Assembly (NCBI GenBank): GCA_948567375.1
Contig: OX419757.1
Location: 66,712,001 to 66,776,000 of the forward strand
Length of the DNA: 64,000 nucleotides
Source: Lunularia cruciata
Lineage: Eukaryota; Streptophyta; Marchantiopsida; Lunulariales; Lunulariaceae
Direction: 5' to 3'
Of the stretch, positions 21,851-32,806 are shown one piece after another. The notes beneath the pieces are model-generated. The model searched no databases, had not been told where the DNA came from, and saw only the letters and a program-made list of their open reading frames with translations. Position numbers and translations under genes: made by a program. The stretch's first letter is position 1. Each line of letters begins with the position of its first letter.

Positions 21851-22759
21851 ATGGCGGCAATATCTGATGTTATCCTTGCTATGCAACAACAAATTGAGCA
21901 CCTTACTTGATTGTTGGATGAACAAGATCTTCGACGACAAGAGCAGGTGGAGAGAGTACTAATTCGAGAAGGAGAAGATCGGATCAGATTCCCTAAACCC
22001 AAGATATTTGAAGGCAAGAATCTCCCGGGTGTAGTGGAGAATTTTGTGTTTGATTGTGAATGTTATTTTGAAGCTACCAATCTACAAGATGAGCAAAAAT
22101 AGATTCTCTTGGTTTCTAGCCAATTGGATGGAGTAGCAAAGCTATGGTGGAGATTCCAAGTGGAGTGTGCCAAACAAAAAATGGTTGCACCGATCTTGAC
22201 ATGGCAGAATTCAAGAGCACAATAATCAGTCGGTTCCAAGCTATAAATGCCACACAAGCTGCACGGATAAGTTGGCAGAGTTGAAACAGATTGGCTCTGT
22301 AAGAAGTTACATCATGTAGTCCCAAAACACCATCATGCAAATTCCATATATTTTGGAAGGTGAAGCTTTGGATAGATTTGTGAGGGGCTTGAAGGCAAGA
22401 ACCAAATAAGAGGTAACTATGCGAGAGCTACAACACTTGGAGGAAGCCATGCGGTTGGCCGAACGTTTTGATTCCTTGGTGGCAACAACTTGGTCTTGAC
22501 CTCGACCCCCACAAAGCCTACCAATACACTACACACAAGTGGAGGAGCCAGCACCAATGGAGATTGATGCAATTCAATGAAGACCACCAGGCATGGCATA
22601 CAGGGAGAAACTACAACAAAATGGTGGTTGTTTTTATTGTCGCCAGTTGGGGCATCGCATTGTTGAATGTCTACTCAACAATGGATGACCTCAACAAGTT
22701 ACCCAAGTGGAGGTTTTGGAGCGGAATGATCAAGGAAATGAGGAATCCTAATAGGAGAT
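21851..22759 (+). pseudogene. Element B Gag (broken)
   Basis: Parallels the Gag of element A from ATGGCGGCAATA at 21851. It is interrupted by several stops, including TGA at 22497 and 22578 where A has CGA, and by small indels around 22200-22260. The zinc-knuckle region (TGTTTTTATTGTCGCC) is still visible near 22628. The junction hairpin is kept at 22746-22755 and 22769-22778, but the slippery site has become AGGAAAT. Confidence 0.8.
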
Positions 22760-22761
22760 TT

Positions 22762-25261
22762 TGAGCCGCCTATTGGGAGCTTGATTAGTTCCAATGGGAT
22801 TGAAGGCTCGACCTATGCAAGTTTGCTTCACTTGCAAGGTATGATATCTAATCGGGGTTGTAGGATTTTGGTTGATTCTGGAAGTTCAAAGAATTGCATG
22901 TCTATGCAAGTAGCAAAGGAATTGGGTATTCCTATCAAGCCAATGATTGGAAGTAGTTTGATGATGGCATATGGTAGAAAGGGTTCTGCATTCCGCACCT
23001 CGCATCCTGTTACCTTCAAGATTGGGAAGGAGTATTTGGAGTGTATGAGGTTTGTAGTGGCACCTCTATACTATGATATCATTCTGGGTCTACCTTGGCT
23101 TGAACGTCATAAGGTTCAATTCAATTGGACCCGACGCCAAATTCAAGTAAAACACCAAGGTAGGAATTTCCAATTAGGTTATCTGGCACCTCTGAGTAAG
23201 ACACCTAAGAATAGTCAGTCCCAAGATGGGAAGTTTGTCGAGAAGGTAGCCATAGAGCAAATCTGGAAGGGAGATGAGTCCCAAGATGGGAAGTTTGCCA
23301 GGAAGGCAACTATGGAGCAAGCTTGGAAGAGAGATGAGTCCCTAGAATGGAAGTTTGTTAATGAAACAGCCATAGAGCAAGCTTTGGAGGAAGATAAGTC
23401 TATATTTGTGGTGTGGATCAAGCCGATTGCACAAGAACAATCTGAGGAGTGCCAAGTGCCGCATCAAGCAATGGTTGATCGGATAGTTCAAGAGTTTGCA
23501 AATGTGTTTCTGGATGATCTGCCAAAGGGATTACCCTCCAATCGAGGTATGCCCTTCAAGATCAAGTTATTGCCCGGGAGTACTCCAGTGAGTAGACCAA
23601 TCTATCGGCTCTCACCAAAGGAGTTGGAGGAGTTGCAAACAACACTTATAGAGTTGTTGGAGAAGATTTCATACGACATAGTACCTCTCCTTGGGGAGCA
23701 CCGGTACTATTTGTTCCAAAGAAGGATGGAGGACTTTGTTTTTGTATTGATTACCATGGGCTCAATAAGCAAACCGTGAAGAATGCATATCCCTTGCCTC
23801 GGATCGATGACCTGCTTGATCAATTAAGTAGAGCACGCTACTTTTCCAAGCTAGATCTTTGTAGCGGCTATTGGCAAATTCCTATTGAAGGAGAGGACAT
23901 GCAAAAGACTACCTTTCGCACAAGGTATGGACATTTCGAGTGGAGAGTTCTACCTTTTGGACTCACTAATGCTCCAGTAGTCTTCATGGATCAGATGCAT
24001 CGGGTGTTGGAGGGACTATTGGATCAGTCCGTGGTAGTGTTCTTAGATGATATCTTAATCTATAGTAGGATAGAGGCAGAACATATGAATCATGTGCGAG
24101 AAGTCCTAAGACGACTACGACTATGGAAATTTTACTGCAAGAAGTCAAAGTGTGCTTTTTGGCAGAAAGATGTTACCTTCTTGGGTCATAAGATCTCATC
24201 AGAGGGGATCAAGATGAAAGAAGAGAAGATCAAGGCCATTATTGATTGGCCTACCCCAAAGGATGCTACCAAAGTACAAGCATTCAATGGATTGGCCAGT
24301 TTTTACCGATGGTTCATCCACTATTATGCTCACGTGGCTGCACCATTGACTGACCTCTTGGGAAAGAACTCCAGCTTCCAATGGACCACCAAGCATGAAG
24401 AAGCATTCCAGAAGTTAAAGCATATGGTGTCTTCAAGACCCATTCTTCAACCATATGATCCTCAACTACCTTGTGTGGTTGATTTCGATGCTTCTAACTT
24501 TATAATTGGAGCTGTGTTGCAACAAGAATTCCCAGATGGACTACGTCCCATTGCCTTTGTGTCTCGTCGACTAAATACAGCCAAAAGAAATTACTCTACT
24601 TGAGATTGGGAACAACTTGCAATGGTATATGCCACCAAGGTATGGAGGCATTATCTCTTGGGGAAACAAGTGATCATGCAAACTGATCACAAGCCATTGT
24701 TGCAAACCTTACACCTAGAGCACATGAAGAGTAGACATCATCGATGGGAAGAGCAACTCCAATTTTTTGACATCAAACTTGAGTACAAACCAGGTTGGTT
24801 CCATGTCATCCTTGATGCTCTATCATGATGACCTGATTTGAAGGCTCTTCCTCTCATTGCGGCGGCAATTACACCGGTGTCAATTGATCCCAAGATCCAT
24901 AATGAGTTTTGGTTAGCTCTATAGCAAGATCTCTTCTTCCACATGGTACATGGTTGGCTAACAACAAGTGACAAGGAGTACAACACCTTCTCCTTCAAGG
25001 AAGGCCTTCTATTCCATGCGGACCGGATCTATGTTCCAGCCAAAGGTGATCTTCAACTTGTGCGCCTTCAAGAAGCCCATGATCTACCCATCGCTGGTCA
25101 CATGGGTGTGGACAAGACCTTGGGTACCCTCCAATGTCAATGGTGGTGGCCCAACATGACACAGGATGTTTGAGAATTTGTCCAATTGTGTGAGAGCTGC
25201 CAATGCAACAAGGCTAGCAACCAAAAGCCGGGTGGACTCCTTCAACCACTTGCCGTTCCAT
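22762..25261 (+). pseudogene. Element B Pol (protease, RT, RNase H, integrase start), broken
   Basis: Protease and the tandem-repeat linker are open from 22781. One base is missing near 23665 relative to A (GAAGGATTT becomes GAAGATTT), shifting the frame inside RT. RT/RNase H continues at 23776-24603. Stops at 24601, 24826, 24829 and 25171 fall where A has CGA codons, and a TAG near 24920 replaces CAG. Reading ends in the integrase zinc-finger region, where the large deletion begins. Confidence 0.88.
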
Positions 25262-25341
25262 CATTGGAGTTTTCTCTCATTCAAGTGTCCCAATGTGAGT
25301 TTCCATTCTCCTATTTCTCTCCTCGGTTTCGGTCTTTTACA
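25262..25341 (+). repeat. Element B 3' LTR, terminal 80 bp only
   Basis: Matches the last part of the family LTR (TTTTCTCTCATTCAAGTGTCCC through CTTTTACA, here in pieces). It is joined directly to integrase sequence. Confidence 0.85.
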
Positions 25342-25648
25342 AAGGTCATGTCATATTCATTTCTCAATTATGGAAAACTTTGAAGATTGCATTCTTAGAC
25401 TGCAAGCTAAGCTATCCTAGAAGTTGCAAAGGAAACTTCCTACTCAAAGCTACCTACTTGGCATATAAGCTAAGCTAGCCATTAACTTGATGTGCAAATT
25501 ACCCAATCCTTGGAATCTACCTAGAAGCTTCCCACTAAGAAGCTTCCATAGTGCTTCTAGAACATTCTTAGAATTCCTAACCAAATTTGGCTTATTATAC
25601 TAACTTATTACTCTTTTCTAACTTGTTTGCTAACTCCATATTATTACA
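25342..25648 (-). repeat. H1 5' LTR, outer fragment
   Basis: Resumes after the B target duplication and ends at TTATTACA (25648), the reverse complement of the LTR start TGTAATAATATGGAGTT. It aligns with the left LTR over blocks such as CTTCTAGAACATTCTTAG. Confidence 0.8.
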
Positions 25649-26529
25649 TTCACCTTCAAAGTTTTTGTGCAAGGTATAGAAGGAGGAGAAGCAAAATAAG
25701 AAGATATAGAGATTCAAGAGGAAGATGTCTTTGGAGTATTTTGCCACAAAGACAAAGAAGTGATGGCCAAATAAAGAAAGATATATATTTGATAGTGCAT
25801 TTTTTGTGGTAAACTCCATTGGTTCTTTGCCAGAATATTTGTAGAGGATCCTTCTACAATACAAGGAGAATTGGCCAAAGGTAGTAGATTACACTTCCTT
25901 GGTGAAACAACCATACATGAATGAGCATGCACTAAAGGCAAAAGGAGACCATTGGAATGAGGAGACGAAGAAGAACCAATGCATGTAGAAGGAAGAGTGC
26001 ATGAGGAACAACACCATGTTGCAATATTAGAGGAATTGAGAAGAGAAAACACTTCATTGGAAAGTGTGAGGAAGATTCATGGAGGAGAAATCCAAACATT
26101 GCAAGAAGAGATGAGCGCTCTTTGGATAGCAAGTAATGTGAGGTAGAAATAGTTGGAAGGTGAGTTGTAAGTTAGGAGTGAAGAAGTCCTTCAACTTAGG
26201 AAAGAAGTGGAGACCAAGCAAGGTAAGTATATCACCTTAGAAGTGATGATAGAGGAGTACCAAAAGAAGGCCAGCCTCAAGTTGGAATCATTATAAGAAG
26301 ACCTTTGCAAGGAGCAAGAAGAGTGAGTAGCAACTTGGGCCAAGATGATGGAAGATATCAAATTTCTTCCAAATTTCTTCATGGAAGATATCAAGACTCC
26401 CATTTCTTCCAAATTTGCTTTTGTTGATCATATGCATTTAAGTGCTAGATAACCAATAAGAATGATGTAGTTACTCAAAGAAGTGCCTCAAAGAGAGAGG
26501 TACTTGCAGAATGTGTCAAGAAGCCAAGA
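25649..26529 (+). pseudogene. Broken coiled-coil ORF, possibly the C-terminal part of family U copy 1
   Basis: On the plus strand a single frame from about 25960 reads as a heptad-like, Glu/Arg/Leu-rich protein (EELRRENTSLESVRK, EEMSALW, EVLQLRKEVETK, MIEEYQKKA). It is interrupted by several TAG/TAA/TGA codons. It lies at the right edge of H1. If H1 is removed, it follows the acidic tail of U1 (ends 9306) after about 60 bases, so it may be the same former gene. Element C splits the region at 26529; the flank resumes at 32055. The function is unknown. Confidence 0.45.
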
Positions 26530-26928
26530 TGTAGAAGACCAAGATTGAGGAAAGAAATAGAAGTATGGAAGATCACATTAGGACGCTTGAATGTGAGTAA
26601 ACTCCAAATACCTAGCATGAGTTTTGGCTCTTGTATTTATAAGGATCCTGCAAGGCTCTTGAGAAGCTTCCTTGAGCCGCTTTCTTGGAGTGCAAGCCAA
26701 GTTAATCGTGAAGCCTCTCAAGAAGCTTCCTTTTAGAAGCCGCTTACTGGCATACAAGCTAAGCTAGTTGGAAGCTTCTAGAAGCTACCTACTTGGAGTG
26801 CAAGCTAAGCTAGCCAAGAAGCTTCCCAAGAAGCTTCCTAGATACATCTAGAATATTCTAGGCTAATTTGTCTTATTTGCTACTTTGTTAGTCCAACTAA
26901 CTTTGTTGCTAAATTCCATATTATTACA
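26530..26928 (-). repeat. Element C 3' LTR (left)
   Basis: From TGTAGAAGACC to TTATTACA. Adjoining it inward is CACCCACCGCTAG, the complement of the polypurine tract. It keeps a three-unit GAA/TTC block at 26771-26783 and an inverted TATA region, TATTTATAAGG. Confidence 0.85.
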
Positions 26929-29900
26929 TATTCACCCACCGCTAGTTGGTGACGTCCTTGTCACCAGTGAAACTTCAAACTCCTCGATAGCCAGTTGTGG
27001 ATTCTGGAGATGAGAAAGAGGTTCCCATGTGGCATCATGAAGAGGATATCCTTTCTAAAGGACCTTGTACTCCATATGTTGCCGATGGCCTCGTTGGATG
27101 TGGCAACACGCAAGGATACAATCATTTTTATACTCCTCATGATCATTGATAGGGATAGGAGGAGGGAGAGGTTGGACTTGAGAGGAAAATAGAAGGAGGT
27201 TAAGAACAAAGGGTTTCAACTTGGAAACATGAAAGATGGGATGGATGCGCATATGACAAGGCAAGGCAATAAGCAAAAGGAGAGACAATTTGGGTGACAT
27301 CAAAGAGTCATGTCCAATTAGGAGCAACTTTACAAACTTGGGTATCAAGTGGGAGAGGTAAGTTATTGGATGAGAGCATGACCTTATCACCAACTTGAAA
27401 GCTAAGATCACAACGATGGTGATCCACATATTGTTTCTGCTGATTTTGAGCAACAAGGAGATGAAATTTGGCTTGTTGGAGGGATTGAGAGATGGTGGTC
27501 AAGAAGGTGGAAGTATGAGGGACATGAGATGGAGGAGGAAAAAGAAGGGAATCTGGAACAAGTGGGTCTTGGCCAAAATTGAGAAAGGAAGGAGAGAATC
27601 CGGTATTTGCTTGTTAAGAATTGTTGTATGAAAACTCTATAGTTGTAAAACATTCATCCCAATTGGTATGGTGAATGTTGAAAGGTGCAATTTGCACACT
27701 CAGTTTGTACATCATTTGCGGATGATAGGTCATGGACAAAGCAAGCTTGGTGTTGAGTATCTGGAAGAGTGCTTGCCAAAAATTTCTAGTGAAGCGAGGA
27801 TCACGGTTGGAGATGAGTACACGTAGCATCCCATGATGCTTGAATACATTGTTGAAGTAGATTTGCGCCAAGGTTGGAGCATCCATAGTATCAATCATTG
27901 GTGCCAAATAGATTTGCTTACTAAGCTTATCCACAAACACGATAATTGTTGTGTGACCTTGCTTTGTCTTAGGCAAGGAAGTGATGAGATCTAAGCTCAC
28001 ATGTTCCTAATAAGTAGATGGAATGAGGAGTGGTTGAAGGAGTCCACTCGGTTTTTGGTTATTAGCCTTGTTGCATTGGCAACTCTCACACAATTAGACA
28101 AACTCCTAAACATCTTGTGCCATGTTGGGCCACCACCATGGCATTGGAGGGTACCCAAGGTCTTGTTCACACCCATGTGATCAACAATTGGTAAATCATG
28201 GGCTTCTTGAACATGCACAAGTCAAAAATCACCTTTGGTTGGAACATAGATCTAGTCCTCATGGAATAGAAGGCATTCCTTGAAGGAGAAGGTGTTTTAC
28301 TCCTTGTCACATGCTGTCAAATGACCATAACCATTTGGAAGAACAAATCTTGTTGTAGAGATGACCAAAACTCTTTTTGGACTTTGGAGTCATTGACACC
28401 GTCGTAATTGCCGCCATGATGAGAGGAAGAGACTTCAAATCAAGTTGTCGTGATAAAGCATCAAAGATGACATGGAACCAACTTGTTTTGTACTCAAGTT
28501 TGATATCAAACAATTGGAGTTGCTCCTCCCATTGATGATGTTAACTCTTCATGTGTTTGAAGTGTAAGGTTTGCAATAATGGTTTGTGATCAGTTTGCAT
28601 GATCACTTGTTTCTCCAAAAGATAATGCCTCCATGCCTTGGTGACATATACAATGCAAGTTGTTCCCATTCTCAAGCAAAGTAATTTCTTTTAGCTATAT
28701 TTAGTTGGCAAGACACAAAGGCAATGGGATGTTGTCCATCTGGGAATTCTTGTTGTAGCACGAATTAGAAGCATCAAAATCAACAACACAAGGTAGTTGA
28801 GGATCATATGGTCAAAGAATGGGTCTTGAAGACACTATATGTTTCAACTTTTGGAATGCTTCTTTGTGCTTGGTGGTCCACTAGAAACTCAAGTTCTTCC
28901 CCAAGAGGTCAATCAATGGTGCAACTATATGAGCATAATAGTAGATGAACTATCAGTAAAAATTGGCCAATCCATTAAATACCCATAATTTTGTAGCATC
29001 CATCAGAGTTGGCCAATCAATAATGGCCTTGATTTTCTCCTCTTCCATCTTGATCTCCTCTGATGAGATCTTGTGACCCAAGAAGGTAACTTCCTTTTGC
29101 CAAAAGGTACATTTTGACTTTTTGTAGTAAAATTTCCATTGTTGTAGTTGTCTTAGAACTTCTCACACATGATTCATATGTTTTGCCTCTGTCTTGCTAT
29201 AGATTAAGATATCATCCAAGAACACCACCATGTACCGATCCAATAGTCCATCCAACACCCGATGCAGTTTATCTATGAAGACTACTAGAGCAATTAGTGA
29301 GCCCGAAAGGTAGAACTCTCCACTCAAGATGCCCATACCTTGTGCAAAAGGTAGTCTTTTGCACATCCTTCCTATCAATAGGGATTTTCCAAAAACCGCT
29401 GTGAAGATCCAACTTGGAAAAGTATCATGCTCCACTCAATTGATCAAGCAATTCATTGATCTAAGGCAAGGGATATGCATTCTCCAATTTTGCTTATTGA
29501 GCCCACGGTAATCAATACAAAAATAAACTCCTCCATCCTTCTTCAAAACAAATAGTACTAGTGCTCCCCAAGGAGAGGTACTATGTTGTATGAAGTCCTT
29601 TTCCAACAACTTTGTAAGTGTTGTTTGCAACTAGTCCAACTCCTTTGGTGAGAGCCGATAGATTGGTCTACTCATTGGAGTACTCCTTGGCAATAACTCA
29701 ATCTTGAAGGGCATACCACAATCAGAAGGTAATCCCTTTGGCAGATCATCCAAAAGCACGTCCGTAAACTCTTGAACTATTTGTTCAAAAATTTGTTGAT
29801 CAGGCTCTTGGCCCTCCTTAGATTGCCCTTGTGCAATTGGCTTGATCCACACCGCAAAAATAGACTTATCTTCCTCCAAAGCTTGCTCTATGACTGTTTC

Positions 29901-30480
29901 ACTAATAAACTTCCCATCTAGGGACTCATCTCTCTTTAAAGCTTGCTCCATGGCTGCCTTCCTTGCAAAATTCCCATCTTGGGACTCATCTTCCTTCAAG
30001 GCTTGCTTTATGGCTACCTTCTGAACAAAATTCCCATCCTAGGACTGATTAATCTTAGGTGTCTTACTCAAAGATGCAAGACAATCTAATCAGAAACTCC
30101 TACCTTGGTGTTGTACTTAAATTTGTTGTTGGGTCCAATCAAATTGCACCTTATGACATTCAAGCCAAGGTAGTCCTAGAATGACATTGTAGTGTAGAGG
30201 TGCCACTACAAACCTCATACACTCCAAATACTCCTTCCTAATCTTGAAGGTAACAAGGTGTGAGGTACAAAATGTAGAACCCTTTCTACCATCTACCATC
30301 ATCAATCTACTTCCAATTATTGGCTTGATAGGAATATCCAATTTCTTTACTACTTGCATAGACATGCAATTCTCTAAACTTCCAAAATCAACCAAAATCT
30401 TACAACCCCAATTAGATATTGTACCTTACAAGTGAAGTAAACTTGCATAGATCTAGTTTTCAATCCCATTGGAACTAATC
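26929..30480 (-). pseudogene. Element C Pol, broken
   Basis: Minus-strand frames give the chromodomain and preceding linker (about 27650 down to 26961, with NDHEEYK...YKVL). The integrase core lies at 28000-27614 (SLDLITSLPKTKQGH, VLISNRDPRF) and its zinc-finger region at 28218-28000. RNase H and RT lie at 29640-28300 ([13 protein letters not shown] near 29200). The three-unit repeat linker is at about 30050-29870 and the protease at 30395-30117, where the active-site aspartate appears changed (VDFGS instead of VDSGS). Many stops and frame changes. Confidence 0.85.
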
Positions 30481-30489
30481 AAGCTCTCA

Positions 30490-31397
30490 ATAGGTGGCTC
30501 AAAATCTCCTACTAGGATTCCTTGTTTCACTGATCATTCCACTCCACAAACTCTACCTGGGTGACTTGTTGAGATCACCTATTCCTAAGTGGATATTTAG
30601 CAATGCAATGTCCAACTTAGCAACAATAAAAACAACCACCATTTTGTTGCAATCTTTCTTTATCTATTGTACTAAGTGGTCTTTGTTGGATAGCATTAAT
30701 CTCTATTGGTGCAAGTTCCTCCACACATTTGTAATGTATTGGTAGGCTTTTTGTAGGTCAAGGTTGAGACCAAGTTGTCACAACCAAGGAATCAAATTGC
30801 TCAACCAATTGCATGGTTTCTTCCACATTTTGTGGTTCCCGCATGGTCACCTCCAATTTGATTTGTGACTTCAAGTTCCTCACAAATCAATCCAGAACTT
30901 CACCTTCTTGTATATTTGGAATAAATTGCGTGATGTAACTGCTTATAGAGCCAATTTGCTTCAACTCTACCTATTTATCTCTTGCAGCTCGGGTGGCATT
31001 TATAGTTTGAAATTGACTAAGTATTATATCCTTGAATTATACCAACGTCAAGATTAGTGCAACAATCTATTGTTCAACTTACTCCACTCAAAATAACCAC
31101 CAAAGTTTTGCCGCACCATCTAATTGGCTAGAAGCCAAGAGAATCTGCTTTTGTTCATCTAGAAGATTGGTAGCTTCAAAGTAACATTCATAGTCAAACA
31201 CAAAATTCTCCATTGTGCTTGAAATATTCTTGCCTTCAAACATTTTGAGTTTTGGAAATTGGATTTGATCTTCTCCATCTCAAACTAGTGCTCTCTCTAT
31301 ATGTTCTTTTTGTTGTTGGTCTTGTTCATCCAACAATAAAGTAAGGTGCTCAATTTTTTGTTCTATAGCAATGATAATGTTTAGTATTGCCGCCATG
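30490..31397 (-). pseudogene. Element C Gag, broken
   Basis: Starts at a minus-strand ATG near 31397 (complement of CCGCCAT). It contains the Gag and zinc-knuckle regions in several frames. The junction with pol near 30505-30540 retains a GTGAAAC where A has GGGAAAC, and a weaker version of the hairpin. Confidence 0.75.
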
Positions 31398-31667
31398 GCT
31401 ACTACTCTATCCTACTACTCCCAATTTATCTAATTTATTAACATATTGATGCAACACGTCCACCATTCTCCATAAGTTACAATCGGAAGTATCAAGGGTT
31501 CCTCAAACAAGGTGGTCATATGTAAAAAGTCCTACCCAAAGCTTAAGGTGATGAAATGTGTAAAATAGTGCTTGGGTAGTACTTGGACACAAAAATCCCA
31601 ATGATTTGGTGGAAGTGGATTTGGTGATCCATAAATTCTATCCATCCCATTCTTACTTTGATACCAA

Positions 31668-32054
31668 TGTGAAATATCAAGACCAAGGAGAGAAATAGAA
31701 GAATGGAAGATCACATTGGAACACTTGAATGTGGGTAAACTCCAAATACTTAGCATGAGTTTTGGCTCTTGTATTTACAAGGATCCTACAAGGCTCTTGA
31801 GAAGCTTCTCAAGAAGCTTCCTTGAGCCACTTTCTTGGAGTGCAAGCCAAGTTAATTGGGAAGCTTCTCAAGAATCTTCCTTCTAGAAGTTGCTTACTTG
31901 GTGTGCAAGCTAAACTACTTGGAGTGCAAGCTAAGCTAACTAGGAAGTTTCCCAAGAAGCTTCCTAGATACTTCTAGAATATTCTAGGCTAATTTGTCTT
32001 ATTTGCTACTTTGTTAGCCCTACTAACTTTGTTGCTAAACTCCATATTGTTACA
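31668..32054 (-). repeat. Element C 5' LTR (right)
   Basis: From TGTGAAATATC to TTGTTACA, followed by the target duplication CAAGA. Several GAAGCTTC units remain. Confidence 0.85.
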
Positions 32055-32770
32055 CAAGAGATGCAATACTTGGAGTGATGAAGAATAATCCCAAGTGCTA
32101 ATAGCCAGGATAGGCGATGCTTGGAGAGGTGTAGGATGGTCCCAAGTAACAAGAAGACTAGAGGACAAGGACAAGAGAACTAGAAGACAAGAAGCACTCA
32201 AAGTGGTGAAAGAGTGCATGGGGATGGAATAGCACTTGGAGTGTTGTTGAACCATTTGGAGTGCTTGCAAGAGATGTAGTATTTGGAGTGCCATTAGGTG
32301 CAGCATATAGGCCCAACTGCCAAGTGCCACCTTGGCACTTGGACTTAATTGCTATTGTGATTTGAACGCACCGCCAAGGGCCATTACATTTAAGATAACC
32401 AGAAGCACTTGGTATGCAAGCATGGCATGGGAGAGAGTGATTGGAGGATAAACTTTGGCATGTAGAAGAGTGAATCCTCACTAAGGATGACATTTAAAGG
32501 CCTTCACTTGCATAATGGCAAGTGCTTACCTTTTCTATAATTGTTGGAGTGTTGAAGAACAACTAGAAGATTGGAGTATAAATTAAAGTGTCTTGCTAAC
32601 AACTACAATTTTTGCAAAATCATCTATTTACTTAGCTGATCAAGTAGTCTCTTGCACTTCATTGTGAAGAAGTGAGTTACTCAAAGTTGTTTTGAAAGTG
32701 GCAGTCAATGTGGCTTTGGGTACTTAATGTGAAGTGAGGTACTTGGCATAGTGTCTTAGACAAGTCTTAG
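32055..32770 (+). other. Sequence between element C and family U copy 2
   Basis: This was contiguous with 26529 before C inserted. It contains repeated short phrases around CACTTGGAGTG and GGAGTGC..GC, and a TATA-like GAGTATAAATTAAAG near 32574, about 200 bp before the U2 start codon. No coding domain recognised. It may be the promoter and leader of U2. Confidence 0.4.
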
Positions 32771-32806
32771 TCACCATGGCTTTTACTTGTGTAAAAGCCA
32801 TGGTGA
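32771..32806 (+). repeat. Perfect 16-bp hairpin enclosing the U2 start codon
   Basis: TCACCATGGCTTTTAC at 32771-32786 is followed by the loop TTGT and its exact reverse complement at 32791-32806. The ATG of the U2 frame (32776) and its favourable context lie inside the 5' arm. Confidence 0.9.

Larger units (their letters stand above)
21154..25341 (+). mobile_element. Ty3/gypsy element B, internally deleted, inserted in the H1 LTR
   Basis: Flanked by AAGGT on both sides (21149-21153 and 25342-25346). It starts TGTAACAATATGG and ends CTTTTACA like element A. The 5' LTR is 21154-21579. After the integrase zinc-finger region the sequence jumps near 25262 into the last 80 bp of the 3' LTR. The integrase catalytic core, chromodomain, polypurine tract and most of the 3' LTR are therefore missing. 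The junction lies at short CATT/ATT homology. Because the outer ends and TSD survive, the deletion came after insertion. Confidence 0.9.
9368..25648 (-). mobile_element. Old Ty3/gypsy element H1 (minus strand), split by insertions A and B
   Basis: On the minus strand the order from right to left is 5' LTR, PBS, gag, protease, RT, RNase H, integrase, chromodomain and 3' LTR, all heavily mutated. Element A sits inside its RT (13472-19108) and element B inside its 5' LTR (21154-25341). The flanks rejoin cleanly when A and B are removed. The outer five bases are TTTAT on the left and TTCAC on the right, differing by two C/T changes. That is compatible with a decayed 5-bp target duplication but does not prove it. 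The LTRs are far more diverged than those of A, so H1 is the oldest layer of this nest. Confidence 0.75.
26530..32054 (-). mobile_element. Ty3/gypsy element C (minus strand), both LTRs present
   Basis: 5525 bp, flanked by CAAGA on both sides (26525-26529 and 32055-32059). The left (3') LTR is 26530-26928 and the right (5') LTR 31668-32054. They are clearly more diverged from each other than the LTRs of A, so the insertion is older. Internal order on the minus strand: PBS (TTGGTATCAAAG, one or two changes), Gag, protease, tandem-repeat linker, RT, RNase H, integrase, chromodomain. Confidence 0.9.
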
